Shown piece after piece: positions 34,301 to 47,389 of a DNA stretch of 64,000 nt; position 1 is the first letter of the stretch; each line of letters opens with the position of its first letter. The DNA lies in contig JBAIAC010000018.1 of assembly GCA_037349315.1 (NCBI GenBank), forward strand, positions 3,782,001 to 3,846,000, read 5' to 3'. Made by a program: the position numbers and the translations under genes. The stretch comes from Chelydra serpentina (taxonomy: Eukaryota > Chordata > Testudines > Chelydridae). Below the pieces are notes generated by a model. That model saw only the letters and a program-made list of their open reading frames with translations. It did no database searches and was not told the origin of the DNA.

Positions 34301-37120
34301 CATGCTTTGAAAATGTAAAGCATGATCCATTTACTAAATATTAGCCTTATAATTGCTCATTTTAAACATCAGTGTAATGTAAAGGATATACAGGGTGTAT
34401 TTCAGTTGCTTAAGTACAGGATGTTAATTTTTCATAAGGTTATATTCACTCTTCTTTGTTAATTCTTAAGGTAAAAAATTATTTGAACTGAAAGCAGTGA
34501 AGACGACAACAACAAAAAATACCCTCTACAGAAAAGTATGTTGTGGGTTTCAATATGTGGCGCTCCAGCCAAACAGAACTGCACTCTGTTGTGCCGGGGT
34601 GTATGTCACTCGCCATGCTCTCTTGCATTCCAGGACCCTTTTCAGTAAACTACGCCAGTTGTGCCAAATTTGTGATGGTATAAGATGTAACAAATCACAG
34701 GGAGACAAGCTGAACCAAGCCAAAACCACCAGACTCATTTTAATTAAAGATACTTTACAGCCAATTTAACGTGAGTTCTTATAGCTGAAAGGCTAGCTGC
34801 TAACACAGGAAACTAACCCCCTGAAGGTGCAGAGGTTCCTGAAATTAGGTCTTGGTTGCACCTGTTCTGATTTTTCATGGTGCACATACCAGAATACTCG
34901 GTCATTTAAAGAAATGATAATGATTTAATCCTTCCTGTTCTGCCTTTCATCAGTAGTTTTTTTTTAGCTTTGATTATAGTCTGCAAATTCTGTATGAACC
35001 AAAGAGGGACTATTGAATGCTTTTTTTCTCTGCTGCTTATCTTGAAGTTCTGTCCATTTAGCCTGTGCAATTTCACGCAGGGCTCATACAGGGTAGGGTA
35101 TTGCATACGTTTAACATAACTAGTTGACAGCAGATTTTTTCAGACCCTTTGCTTCATCCGGCCATCTGTTTGATTTGGAGGGAAAGGGACTGGAAGAGTT
35201 TGTACTGCACTGTATAGTAACAAGAGTCAGATAATTGTGCATATGAACCTTTATATTCTCCATTCATCATACAGTAGTCTGATAACATTATATAAATCAT
35301 GGGATTACAGCACTTTCAAATGAAATTCGGGCGCTCCCACCAATTAAAGCAGCACTGTTATTTATAGATATTACATGAAGGCTGATGTTGTGTTTAAGTG
35401 AGCGTTAAACAGTTCAGACAGTTGTATTGTTGCTATGCACCAGAGAACCTCTGTCAAAGTGACTTTGGCACTGCTACATATCCGCCTTTTCCCCTTTGTC
35501 TTAGAAATCTTTCACCAGTGTTTGTATTCATCCATGTGTTCAGCATTGGAACATGCTATTGTTAAATATAACCAGGGCAAAGTCACACTGGGATTTTCAG
35601 GAAGAAAAAGGCAGTTCTTTACCTTGCTTCAAACCTAGTTAAATATTAAACTAACCATGCCAAAGAGTTTTGTGAAAGTAAATACTTAAGGCCAAACTTA
35701 ATAATATAGCGCACAGTGGTATTCATTTTAGAAAAGCTAGCTACAACAATGAAAAACGGCCCCATAGCTATAGTTTAGAAGGAGTATCATTAATTAATGG
35801 CAATGAGGGCGAAGTGAAGCCTGTAGAAATCTGAAATGTGGATCACAGGTTCCCTCATAGCCTTCGAGATCCTTGCATGCAGCACTTCCCAGCTATTCAG
35901 ATCAAGATGGAGTATTACATCCTGGGTCTTATCATTCTTCCATATTATAGAGTGGCTGCAATCTGCTCCATTTTATGAAAATGAAGGGAAGCCATTAAGA
36001 CTCCCCGTGAAAGGGCAGTCAAGTACTTTGAGAGGCTTCCAGGGTTTGGCTGGGTTGTTTCATTTCCCCTCTACACTCAGAGGTCATTTGACAGGTTTGG
36101 GAGCAAATCTGTGCACCTCTAAAACCTCAGCAACCTCCCAAGATACTTGAGTACCCTGTCATGCTCTTTGTCAAATTTCAGTCATCTTTTGATTGGGTTG
36201 AACGTGTGCATTTCTCCTTTAACCTACACCATTAGGGTCTGTTCTCTGTTTTGTTTGTTGAAACTTTCTTTTTAACTTCTTACATATTTTTGCCAGTCTA
36301 ATAGTTCAATTGCCTTCTTTTTTTCCTCTTTTAAAGCATTGTGGTCTGCTTTGCTTCAATGGGGGAAATGAGGGTATAAACTGTGACAGATATATATGTC
36401 TGACAGCAGGTGAACAGAACAAAAATCTTAAAATATATTGTATAAACTACAGATAGGGCACAGATTGGTGATCAGTTCCAGATCAAGTTGCAGGATGTGC
36501 TTGTATTGAATGTGCTAGCTTGGGCCTAGCTCTAGTAGTACTTGAGTGTAATTTAAGAAGATGGGGGGGGCGGGGGGGGAAAACTACTCTAAAAGCTATC
36601 TAGTTACAAAAATTTTTTTGACAAAACAATGTTAAATAGATTTTAAAACAGGAGGCAAAAGTATAACTGGAAGGTAGTTGCTTTTGTGATGGGCCACCCT
36701 TTTGCTCGATTGAACCAGGGACTTCCAGAGTGAAAAGTGTGAGATGCACATCTTGATCTTTAAGTGCCACAGCTTTGTAGGTGGGAAGATGCAACCATTT
36801 TTATTTGTAACACAAACACTCACCAGTGGGTTACACTTCTTGTTACAAAGCATTGGAAGTTAGTTTCAAAATTCTGAAGTAAACGCTGTAGTTTTAACGG
36901 ATTTTTGGTTATCCTTTGAGATTAGAGAGTCAAATTAACCAAAGGTATTTTGTCTATTGTTTTAAATATAGAATCTGCCTACCAATAACTTTAAACTTCT
37001 CCGTTGCCATGATTTCTAATGAGGAAAGCAATTCTTTCAGTTCTAGTTTACATCATCAAATAGGACTGCTGCTGGCATATAATATAAAGATATTTAGCCC
37101 TACTGAGAGAGGGAGAGAGA
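31311..37120. other. Intronic sequence with a possible ancient repeat
   Basis: Mostly AT-rich with no supported gene. At about 31535-31800 the run CCCAAAGAGCCCCAAAGCAC and following text resemble an old vertebrate interspersed repeat, but no family was confirmed. CT-rich and GA-rich tracts occur at about 32960 and 37106. Confidence 0.4.
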
Positions 37121-37128
37121 GACACAAC

Positions 37129-37316
37129 CAGTAGCGGTGCCAGGGTTTTTGCCGCCCTAGGCGGCAGCGCTCCTCTGCCATAATCGGCGGCGCTTCAGCA
37201 GCAGCTCCTCTGAAGCTGCGGTTTCGGCGGGCACTTTTCTTGCCGCCGGGAAATGAGTCGCTGCCGAAATGCCGCCCCCCAAATCCTGCCATCGCCTAGT
37301 GGAAGCGCCGGCCCTG
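37129..37316. mobile_element. Short non-autonomous hAT-like element
   Basis: A 188-bp GC-rich block begins CAGTAGCGGTGCCAGGG and ends GCGCCGGCCCTG, so both ends read inward as CAG...G(C)CGG. The flanking 8-mers are GACACAAC (37121-37128) and GAGACAAC (37317-37324), identical at seven of eight positions. That is consistent with a hAT duplication that has since mutated once. Repeated GCCGCC and GGCGGC motifs fill the inside. Confidence 0.7.
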
Positions 37317-39670
37317 GAGACAACAATAAGCACTAAAACAGTGACAGGAATTTCTAAACACTACTTTGGAATTTTGTAAAATATTCTTAGGCGCTGATCC
37401 TGCAACGAGATCTACTGAAGTGGACCCCGGCATCCATGCAGAGTCTCGCTGGGGAGAATGCTGGCAGTTTGTATTACAGCATCCAAGACTTGTTTATGTA
37501 AAGACCATTCTCTGAGGGATTAAATTTTAATTTCTCAATTTGTATCATGACCACAATCTCATTTAGGGCCTGATCTACTCCTGTTGAAGTCGAAAAGGCA
37601 TTTTGCCATTAATTTCAAATGAAGCAGAATTGGGCCTTCTAAGTCAGACTGATGTTATGTTGTCTTTTCCTGTCCCCTCATATGGGCATAAATTGAAGAA
37701 CTGAGCACCAGTCTGAACTTTGAATTCCCAGCTTTCTTTAAAACTATTCAGTGTTGTGGGTTTTTTAGTATTAAACTTCCATTCAAATTATTTCTTATGT
37801 CTATATATGAAAAATGTTGTGTTACATAGGATCAGTATCAGATAGGAGATGTTACCAGAAGTGATAACGCTCCTTTCCTTCTTTCTTATTTGAATAACTC
37901 AGAAATGACCACTAGATTTTCCTGACAATGTTGAGATTTTTCACATGCAGAGATCATGTTTTTGACCAGAAATAACTTAGTTTAGTTCAATCCCCACAAA
38001 AGCGGGCTTTATAATTACTGTGCATTGAGACTAAAGAAAAGGGAACATTGTGTTGGTTCATGAAGTTATAAAAAAAAATGTCAAAAGCAAAAGGTTTTTC
38101 TTAAATACACAATGAAAACAAAGTTAGCAAATATGTTCAAATTGGCATTGGTATTTAACAGGCATCTCAAATACACATTAGCAGTATATCAGAAGCTGTG
38201 CTGGAATTTGATTTGTGAAGAAAACAATCTTCAAAGGGATTAGTTTTTAGTATGTGTCTTTGTCTTCTCACTAGCTCATACCTGAAAGTTAGAAGGTAAA
38301 GTACAAGGAGAGGGATGGAAAGCATCATTAATCAAAATATTTTTCTTTCATGTTTCTCAAAAGCTTTTTTCCACTTTATCTGCACTTATTTGTAGGCTCA
38401 GCAGGCATTAATAATCTGAGATAAACTACAATAGAGCAGTGACTTGCTCATGATAAAGTGTTTTGGAGATACAGTTTTCAGAGGTAGCCACTTTCAAAGA
38501 ACACTAAAAGTTCAGATGATGGATTAAGAAGTGTGATTTTTTTTAAGATATAATTTTTTAACAATTATTGACTGTCCTCCATTCTGATTTTGTTATAATA
38601 GGTGTTGTACATAAAGATTAACAGTAACACACTTTTTTCATACAAGTATAACTTGTATACTTTATACTACCTCAGAGGTTGGAAAGGATCCAAAAGAGTG
38701 TCAGCCTTATCTCCAAATAACCTGGCTCCTGTCGGTTTATCAAACTTTAGAGTTAATTAGACAGAAAATGTGTGTGGTGTATTGGTCTTCCAATGGGGAA
38801 GGAGTAAGGAAAGTGGGTAATGAGGCCATTTTATTGGATTAATAACCAGCAAAATTGCAGTCCCAAAGCCTTGGTGCCAAAAATAATTTCTCTTTCAGGT
38901 GTACCTGTTGGCCCCAGACATGTGTGAATAAGTCTCTTTTTAGTTCCAAGAAAGAGTGTATTGTGTTGCCTCCCTCTTACCATTAGAAATGACTTGTTTA
39001 ATTTTCTATAATATCACTGTCCCCTCGATGAGTGACTGTACTAGTATATTATAGGGTTCACCATAACTATAACTCATTATACCACTTAAATGCTCTAGAA
39101 TGCTAAAGATCCATGCTGCTAGTCCACAGGGTAGATCAGCACTCCTCTCTCTAGGAGGCAGGAGAGAGGAGAGACACTCCCATTATTTTTCTTTAAGATT
39201 ATCAAAAGGAGTTAAGACTGCACAAACTAATCATGTTAAAATGTCTTGACAGAATTACATCCATATATGATGACCTTATGTCAGGCGTGTTATTGTCACA
39301 ACACAGACATCACAATAAAATGTTGAGATTTTACTCTGTAATAGCGTGGGGTTTTTTCTCTTTTCAACTCAATTCAGTATTGAGTGGCTTTCCAGCATTC
39401 AAGGCTCTGGATTGCTACACTAAAGCTAGAACACAAAACAAGTAGTGGTTAGCTCTTCTCTTCCCTGTGATCACAAATAAAAGGCTGCTGTGCTACTTTT
39501 TGTCAGTGTGCTTAAGAACTAACAAACAGCCAGACTTCTAAACCAAAAAGGAGTAACCACCTTAATATACTTAGCTTGCTGCAGCAATAGAGAGAGAGAA
39601 GTGGAGGACTGGTTGTTCATTATCCTGAGCAACGGAAGACTGTGTCTTCTGTAAAATGAAAATAAGAAAG

Positions 39671-39722
39671 AAAAACTTGTAGCACCTTAGAGACTAACAA
39701 ATTTATTTCAGCATAAGCTTTC
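39671..39722 (+). mobile_element. Fragment of a turtle-abundant interspersed repeat
   Basis: The sequence TTGTAGCACCTTAGAGACTA followed by ACAAATTTATTTCAGCATAAGCTTTC is recognised as a recurrent element in turtle genomes. Only about 50 bp is present and its class is not assigned. Confidence 0.5.
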
Positions 39723-39984
39723 CCCCTTTCTTTTACTTTTTTTTTCTTGAAGAAAATTGTTTTTTAACTCTGTTCTTAAGTCTCCTTTGCTTTTGAGAAG
39801 TAGTGAAGATATGCACTACGGTGAAAAAAAGATCACCTAGGATGCTAGTTTGTGGTGATTATCTTATCAATATTAGAAAATCAAAAAAGGGAGAAAACAG
39901 CGTATGTGACAAGGTGGTCTACTTTGCAAGCCCGTCCCAAAAGGGAAATACCATCTTTGTCACTTGGAAGACCTATAACCAATG

Positions 39985-40435
39985 GGGCATGTCTATACTG
40001 CATCCCTAAGTCGACCCCAGGCTCTAGTCTCCCTGCGCTCGGCTTGGAGCGGGGGAAAGGAGATAGGAGCAGCTGCCCGGGTTTCTCAAGTCCCAGTGCA
40101 GGAAGCTGCCGGGCAGCAGCCCAACTGGGAGTGGAATGCTAGGGGCAGCCAGGCTGTAGCTGCCCAGCTTTCTGGTCAATTTCACGGCTCCAGCATGGAG
40201 CCATGAAATTGACGAGACAGCCAACAGCCCATGTGAGTAATGCAATGTCTGCACAGATGCTGCGACACCCTGACTATACTGGCATAAGCGCTATGCCTCT
40301 CCTGGAGGTGGAGTTGTTATGTCAGTATAGTACGGCACTTACACCAGCGGGACAAGGCTGCAGTGTGTACACTGACATAATTAGGTCGACATAAGCTGCA
40401 TATGTCAACCTAACTGTGTAGTGTTACACCAGGCC
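39985..40435. mobile_element. MITE-like element of the GTCTACACT group
   Basis: About 451 bp. The left end GGGCATGTCTATACTGC and the inverse complement of the right end, GGCCTGGTGTAACACTACAC, are imperfect terminal inverted repeats of the same type as the Harbinger-like MITEs here. An internal inverted pair is formed around GTCAATTTCACGGCTCCAGC and TGGAGCCATGAAATTGAC. No clear target duplication was found. Confidence 0.6.
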
Positions 40436-41606
40436 ATAATAATCAGGGAATGTTTCACTGCAATAATAATTAACCAGCTGTAAACAAGGTTTCTTGTCAT
40501 GGTTTGTTTTAGGGCGATCTGGAAGAGGAAGAGTAGGAACTTCATTTATACACGACTCCCTCCCCACTTTGCAATTCCATTTTATTCTGTTGTAGCTCTC
40601 CTGCTTTGGTGATTCTTTTTTGTATTTGGATGAATATATGTGATACAAATGGAGTGTGAATGGTACTTAATTTTCTTCCCCTCCCCTTCCACTCCTTTCC
40701 TCTGAATCACTGCAGCATTCAATTTCCAGCCTTCCCCAGAGCAAGGAGAATGAGTATGCTTTGATGCTTTAAAATTGGAGTTTGCTTCCTTGTGCAGCCA
40801 TGTAATCTCTGTAGCCAAGGATTAAAAGTTGGGCAGAAAGGGGGAAATCCTTTGTCTTTATGAATCTTTATTCCTGACCTTGTATTCCTTGGCATACTTC
40901 ATGCAAAGCTGTTGTCTATTTTATAGAGCACTGATGTTTTTTACAGTTGGCTACTTTTTAAAAAAGTTTAAAAATTTGGGCATATTGCTCTCTTGCATTG
41001 TATTTGCTTGAGGTGTACAGTTGTAAATGTATTTTGGTTCATGAGCTTGTCTCATTGCTGTGGTGGTGATGGTTGAATGATTTGTTAATACAGCAGCTCT
41101 CAAAGTGATTGTTTTAAAGCCTTTACAAACCAATCTGTATCATAATATTGAAATGAATAGAAACACAGTACCTGAATCTGCCATTTCAAATATTCAGGCA
41201 TGTTGTGGCAGTTTCACTTTGTGAGATTTCTCAATAAATTTATGGGATTCACTTTGAGAAACTTGGTGAGGGGGGAAAGCTGACCAGTTGAGGAACTTGG
41301 AAAGTAAGTTTATTTGTTTTGTGGGAGTATTAAAAATTTCTGGTATCTTTCAGTTCTCTTGGCTGTAATGGCATTCAACAGATAATTAATTTTATAATTC
41401 ATAAACCACTTAAGGAAACAAAATAAATCTGAGCTAAAATGTATTTATGTCCTGTTACTACTTTTATCTTTTGTAACTATATAGTCATAGCATTGGGTCT
41501 TAAATAACTGCCCCAGAAAATATTTAAGTACAGTTTTTGAGGTCTGATCCTTGTAGTAAGTTTCAACAGTAATAAGAGTTCCATTAGTATTTAGAAGGCA
41601 CACATT

Positions 41607-41906
41607 TAGGCTATGTCTGCTCTTTGGGCTCGGGGCATAATTCCCAGTTTGAGGAAATGCTGCTACGTTAGCTCTCATCGAGCTCATGTACTAAACATAA
41701 AGGGGAGCCGTGACAGCAGGAGGGGCTAGACACCTTGAATACGATCCTGTCTGAGAGGCTAGGCACCCAGTCAGGCCGGCTAATCCCTCCTGCCACTTCT
41801 GCCGTCGCAGCTACACTCTGTTTGAGCAAGAGCTCAATCAGAGCTGGCACAGGTATGTTTCTTTGGCTAGTAAGTACTCCCCCATCGTGAAGTATGCTCA
41901 TAGCCT
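41607..41906. mobile_element. Degenerate MITE
   Basis: About 300 bp beginning TAGGCTATGTCTGCTC and ending ATGCTCATAGCCTGA. Inverted internal blocks include GCTCTCATCGAGCTC against GAGCTCAATCAGAGC. Layout and motifs resemble a palindromic turtle MITE recalled from other loci, but this copy is diverged and no target duplication is visible. Confidence 0.55.
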
Positions 41907-42237
41907 GAGAAGGTAAAATAGATTTGGGGGGTGAGTGGCTCCAGTGAAAGGTAGTTCTGCCACTGACGTCAGTGGTGCCAAAACTTCACTTTAGAATTGT
42001 GAAATTTCATAAAATTATTATTTTATTAATAATACATTATTAATCAGGGCCTTGATCCTGCAAAGGGCTGAGCACTCCAGTCCAGTGTGATCAGCCATCT
42101 ACAGGAATGAGTTCTGTTTTGAGTGGAAATTAATTCTTTTGTGGCTCAGTCACAGGCCCCAGCTTTGCAACCACTGTAAAGAAACAAACAAACAAACAAA
42201 AAGGTTAAGTGCTGTATATCTCATTAAGTAATAAGAC

Positions 42238-42253
42238 GGGGGGGGGGGGGGGG
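42238..42253 (+). repeat. G16 homopolymer
   Basis: A run of 16 guanines in the large PDLIM5 intron, preceded about 50 bp upstream by an (AAAC)n tract at about 42181-42202. Confidence 0.95.
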
Positions 42254-43849
42254 AATAAGCAGTATTGCTAAGCTCAATCCTTGATCCTGCGAGCCTCCTT
42301 TGATACAATATCTGATACAACACTAGAAATCATCTGCACCTCCCAGAAGAGAAAACTGGCCCAGTAGATTATGATAGTGGAGTTTATTTTTGAGGAGTTG
42401 GACAGATAAGTATAGAATAGTGCTCTGTACAGGCAGATCTGTTGATGGGTCTGGTGAAGCAGTTCTAGAGGCAGTTACAGTTGATGTCATTACTATATGA
42501 TGATAATTCTCTGGCTCTGGGTGGTATTTCCTTTGCTGACATGCTATGTTGTGTGTGTAACTTCTCCCGTTTCCTATGAGCTCCGTCTCTTTGGCTTTGT
42601 TTTTTTTTTCTCAAAGCTTTCTTACAACAGAAAGCAGTTAGCAAATGTTATTCGGTGATCGATGAATGTGGCTCTAGATTATTCTTAATGCCGTTTTTTT
42701 TCTTATCTAATTGTACTTAATATAACTTTTCATTTTTCATCCTATAATAAGAAAGTCACTGTTTTTTAAAGAACTTGCTGTTCTTAAATTTCAGCAACTG
42801 TAGGTTTAGTATCGCCTAGGTGAAGGGAAGGTATTCCTCCTGGTTTGTTACTTCATCAGTTAAAAAATGCGAACAATTAAAGCATTTGTTATGATCATTA
42901 TTGGTGGTGCACCCTGCCCAAAAAGCACATTATCGATGAGATTGGAAAACTAATGGATAAAGCTGTTTACTGAGTAATTTGGCACATTTCTGTAATAATT
43001 AAATTTAATTTTGGATTTACTGTCTAGCCACCTGATAAGAAATCCCAAACCATGGTGGTTGACGTTGCCAGAACGAAGTACTAAATTCTTTAAAAATCAC
43101 TCCGAGAATTCTTCAGGACACTTACACAAAAATCGGAAGCTGACTTGAGCCTACAAATAATGCCTCCGCCCCATATCTGTACCTCCATCTACCTCCAGGG
43201 AGCTAGACTTGCCATTGGTTCTCCATTTTCTCAGGCAGTGATAGAGGGAGGACTTCTGAGATTGAATTTTACAAGATGAACTCAGGAATAGTGTACAACT
43301 CCCAATCTCACTGGGGTTTTGTTTTTTTTTAATAGACCACTGCTCACAGAGGATCTGTTGTCCCCACCAACTGCATCTCCTCTTCCTCAGGGCCCCAGGA
43401 TGGAAGAGGTCCATGGAAAAGATAATATTGCTAGTTGTATTATCTTTTCCATGTAAACGCCACATGGGCGACAATAAGCATTTCCTTACGTCCACAGGTC
43501 CACTCAGTCTCCACATCCTCCCCTGTCCAGCTCTTAGAGGAGCAGGTCACCCTAAGTGGGGTCTGAAGGGGGGAGGAGAGGGCATGGTATTGCAGCCCTC
43601 TTCCCTTTTCCCCTTCTGATTGGGATAGTAGAGATCTGTGGAAGGGTCAGGGGGCATGGGACAATGAATTCGGTGTTGCCAACTCTCGCAATTTTATCAT
43701 GAGACTCAGTGATGCTTGGCATTTTTTTCATAAAGCTCAGCTTCTGGAAGCAAGTTATGATGTGAGAATCTCAGCTTTCATGTTTTTAAAAACCATCCTG
43801 ATTTCAGAAATGCCTTAAAACCTGATCCTAGTGCACCTAAAAAGTTCAG

Positions 43850-44410
43850 AAACCTGCTGCCTATTTATTTCATTTGGTGACCCCTAGCTCTTGTGTTATG
43901 AGAAGGAGTAAAGAACACTTCCTTATTTGCTTTCTCCACACCAGTCATGATTTTATAGCCCTCTATCACACACACACACACATCCCCCCCGCCCCCGTCG
44001 TCTCTTTCCCAAGCTGAAAAGTCCCAGTCTTATTAATCTCTCCTCATACAGAAGCTGTTCCATACCTCTAATCATTATTGTTGCCCTTTTCTGAACCTTT
44101 TCCAATTCCAATATATATTTTTTGAGATGAGACAACTACATCTGCACATAGTATTCAAAATGTGGGCATACCATGGATTTATATAGAGGCAACATGATAT
44201 TTTCTGTCTTACCTATCCATTTCTTAATGATTCCCAACATTCTTTTTTGCTTTTTTTGACTGCTGCTGCACATCAAGTGGACGCTTTCAGAGAACTAGCC
44301 ACAATGACTCCAAGATCTTTCTTGAGTTGTAAGATGTATGTCAGGCTGTTTTGTCACTGTTCATATATTTTGTAACCTTGACTTCAGCCTGACCTGTCCA
44401 AAGCACAGTG
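43850..44410 (-). mobile_element. Old L3/CR1-type LINE fragment
   Basis: On the minus strand the frame near 43990-44130 reads [20 protein letters not shown] then [17 protein letters not shown], the C-terminal signature of CR1/L3 ORF2. The 3' UTR-like part runs toward 43850. The more 5' part, ending near 44410, matches L3 sequence as remembered (complement of CTGCTGCTGCACATCAAGTG and CCACAATGACTCCAAGATC). A (CA)n tract with a C-rich run at about 43967-44000 interrupts it. It is more diverged than the CR1 copies at 4862-9770. Confidence 0.75.
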
Positions 44411-44774
44411 AGATCTTGACATGTCACATATTCTGTAACCTGATTGCTCCTCTAGGTCCAATTTTGTCCACTCCTTTTCCACATAATTGAAAACCATTCT
44501 GTGTTTCCCAGAAATTTTAGCCTGGTAGGTAATGGTAATGTTGGTTTGGTGCTTTTGGTGGCTAGTCCCCCATCAGATTGGATGAAAAGAGTAAACTTGA
44601 TCCATCACGTTACTCTGTTGCTATATTTATTTTTTTTCAGCATCATATATGTGCATATTTTACACATACAAATTCAGGTATTGAACTGAGCTCTGTTCAC
44701 TTATATACCTGTTTATTGACGTTGACACAGTATAGAGACAGTATTCAAAATACTTTTTACTCTATTTTCCATAG

Positions 44775-44949
44775 CTCCTGCAAGTGGATGGACATCAAAC
44801 AATATGACACCGTCTGGCGCAACTGCCCCAAGCGATAAGTCCGTGACACAGCCTCAACTAACAGAGCAAGACACTTTGGTGCAGAGAGCAGAGCATATTC
44901 CAGCAGGAAAGCGTACTCCTATGTGTGCTCAGTGTAACCAGGTCATTAG
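44775..44949 (+). CDS. PDLIM5: PDLIM5 exon: linker end and start of LIM1
   Basis: This 175-bp exon lies between the acceptor TTTCCATAG and the donor GTTTGT at 44950. Its first two bases complete the Ala codon begun at 21755 and its last two (AG) begin an Arg codon. It encodes a Ser/Thr/Pro-rich linker, then DTLVQRAEHIPAGKRTPMCA, the conserved lead-in to LIM1. The first two zinc ligands of LIM1 are the cysteines of CAQC, followed by NQVI. The lead-in is nearly identical to mammalian PDLIM5, while the preceding linker has diverged. Confidence 0.95.
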
Positions 44950-46214
44950 GTTTGTACTCCTTTTAATGATCATTTTATCCTAAAATCTTTCTGACAACAT
45001 AACCTTGTTTTGTTTTGTTTTAATTATTTAGTCACAAATGCTTTTGGGCTGCATTTCAGTATAACAAGATTCGGTGTTGAAATGCATGAAATCCACATGA
45101 TTCATTTTTTAAAAATGCCTGGACCTGGTGATAAAGGAAGCAAATGTGGAAGCCATTATATGCTCTCAGTAGTCATGAGCGCTTTTAGAACCTGTTTTAC
45201 TGAAAATTGAAATGTTGACTGGGACTTGGCAAAAATAAAACCTAAACCAAATAAACAAGTTGTGACAAAGTCAAACATTCATTCAATCAGCCCCAGAAGA
45301 TTAACAAGTTGAAAGGCAAATACAGGATGATATGCAAATCAAATAAGGAATAACCAGTTTTGAATGATACTTGGTAAGCCGGAACAATTAAATGAAAAGA
45401 GGAGGAAATGTAAGATACTCCCACACATAAGAAGAAATGTCACATTTTAATTATTGCTAGGACTATAGTAATAGCTTCCCCCCCCCAGTGTCCAATCTTG
45501 AAATATGTCCAATCATAATCTAGGGCTAACCATCATGCACTTAATAGTCACAGAGTCTAGTGACTTTGAGTTGTATAATATGGATGGAAAGACATTTCAC
45601 CGTGACACATTTCATGACTGAGATGAAGATAAATAAATTCCATTCACTTCAGTGATGTAATGATGGGTTATAATATATAGCTAGTGATTTCTGCCAATTA
45701 GCTGATGGGTCTCTCTCCAAAAGGACAGTAAAGTAAAAAGGACCACCTAATGTGAATGCGTGAAGTTTCCTGGTATTCCATAAGTGGGGCCGGAGGGGTG
45801 GAAGGGTGAATTTCCTAAGAGCTAGGTCATGATCTTGGATTAAAAAGAAAATTCTTGGTCAAATTTTTAAAAATAACCCACCCCCCCACCCCACCCCCCA
45901 AAAGCTGTCACTTACCTGGGCTGCTCAAGCTCATAAACCCACGAGAAAATAATTTGCCCCAATGGTGAATCTGTTACAGGTCCCCCTCTTATTTTGACCT
46001 ATTAATTTAACAACCATATTTTCAGCTATAGAAGTAAATGAAATTGAGAATGCACTGGAATTTTCAGCATGGTTGAGCCAACAGGCTGCCTGGATCAGAA
46101 TTGGATACTTTTTCTGAAAAGCTAGTTTTAAATAATTACCTCTACTTCATATATAAAAGTATCAGAATATAATAGGAAATCAACTTTTTTCTATTGTTGA
46201 CTGTACTGCATCTT

Positions 46215-46275
46215 TACATCATATGATTACAGAGCTGTCTCAAGAACTGAGACAGCTCCGTAATCATATGATGTA
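46215..46275. repeat. Near-perfect hairpin, 28-bp arms, 5-nt loop
   Basis: The left arm 46215-46242 and the right arm 46248-46275 are reverse complements with one mismatch (A at 46231, facing C at 46259; the paired base would be T). The loop AGAAC is 46243-46247. Arms include ATCATATGATTAC and GAGCTGTCTCA. The loop is short for a typical animal microRNA precursor, so a recent inverted duplication or MITE relic is equally possible. Confidence 0.85.
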
Positions 46276-47389
46276 TACAACTGAATTGAATTCAACTTTT
46301 TTGACCTCTTAGCTTTCCATTCTGATAGTTGCCTATCTTTAACATTAGGTTAACTTTAGACTAATCAGTAGTAACTGAAGTGTGGTGAGATGCATTGGAA
46401 AGTTTTATTTTTAAATGATTTCTTCGCTATTTTTATTAAATAGTCGCGGCATTAAAATGAGTAATCTGAAAATGTTCTTATAGCAATAATGTATGAAATA
46501 TGTGCACATCTTCTAATTCAAACAGAGATGTGCATTCATTCCAATTCAAATTTTATGCTGCACTATAAAAACGTAAAATGTATGTGTTCACAAGTCTTAT
46601 GGGTGCAATTAAAAGGATGTATTGAAAAGTTTAGCCTCTAAGACCATGTATCATTTAACTGTCTCATTACCTGGCCAATAGAAATTTCTGAATTGATCAG
46701 TAGATAGTAAATTACATGCAGAAAGCCAAGCATGCCAGTCTTCCACAGCTGTAGTTTTTTTGTCTTTAAGGTGTAGCACTATAATCTCTCACTTGAGAAA
46801 CTGCAGCTCCCTTTAAATTGTTACTGGCTTAGCAGACATTATTGTTGCTTTATCTACACCAGTGGCTCTCGCGCTCTAATCTGGAGAACCAGATGGTCAC
46901 ATGGTGCTATTTCACCTTGTTTCCAGCTGCTAAATCTCATTAAATGGATTTAAACATACATTTAAATGCTTCCCTAATATTACGTAGCTTGCAGTGTTCT
47001 TGGAGCAGGGACCGTCTTGTAACGTGAATATGCAGCTCACTGGGACTTTGGTGTATGATTAGGACCCCTACATACACCAAAGGGTATGGTACTTTGCTGC
47101 CCTACTACTGCAAGTAGTACTAGGGCACTGCAAGTACTACTGCAAGACAAATAATCACTTGTATGTAACAAGTTGCTGTGGTTACCACATGGATGATGAT
47201 TGATCACAAATAAAATGGGAGATGAGCTACGTAACTGAACTGGAAAATGTGTGGTCTGTGAAACCGTCTCCGTTAGGATGCAGTCCACACAGCGAAAAAA
47301 CGCCCTGATCAACAGTACTTATACCATCACCTACTGTAGATTTTGTGTGGCAGATACCTCCTTAATAAATTACAGCATAGGTTGCAGAG

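Larger units (their letters stand above)
21756..44774 (+). other. PDLIM5: PDLIM5 intron, about 23 kb
   Basis: It is bounded by the donor AG|GTAACT and the acceptor TTTCCATAG. It hosts two DIRS retrotransposons, a short hAT, two MITE-like elements, a turtle-type repeat fragment and an old L3 LINE, each listed separately. Other stretches (21760-25670, 31320-37120, 37330-39660, 40440-41600, 41910-43840) show only AT-rich sequence, simple repeats and short unsupported open frames. Confidence 0.85.

Noticed and set aside
47090..47150. Short inverted and direct repeats of TACTACTGCAAG
   Set aside because: The arms are short and imperfect, consistent with local slippage.
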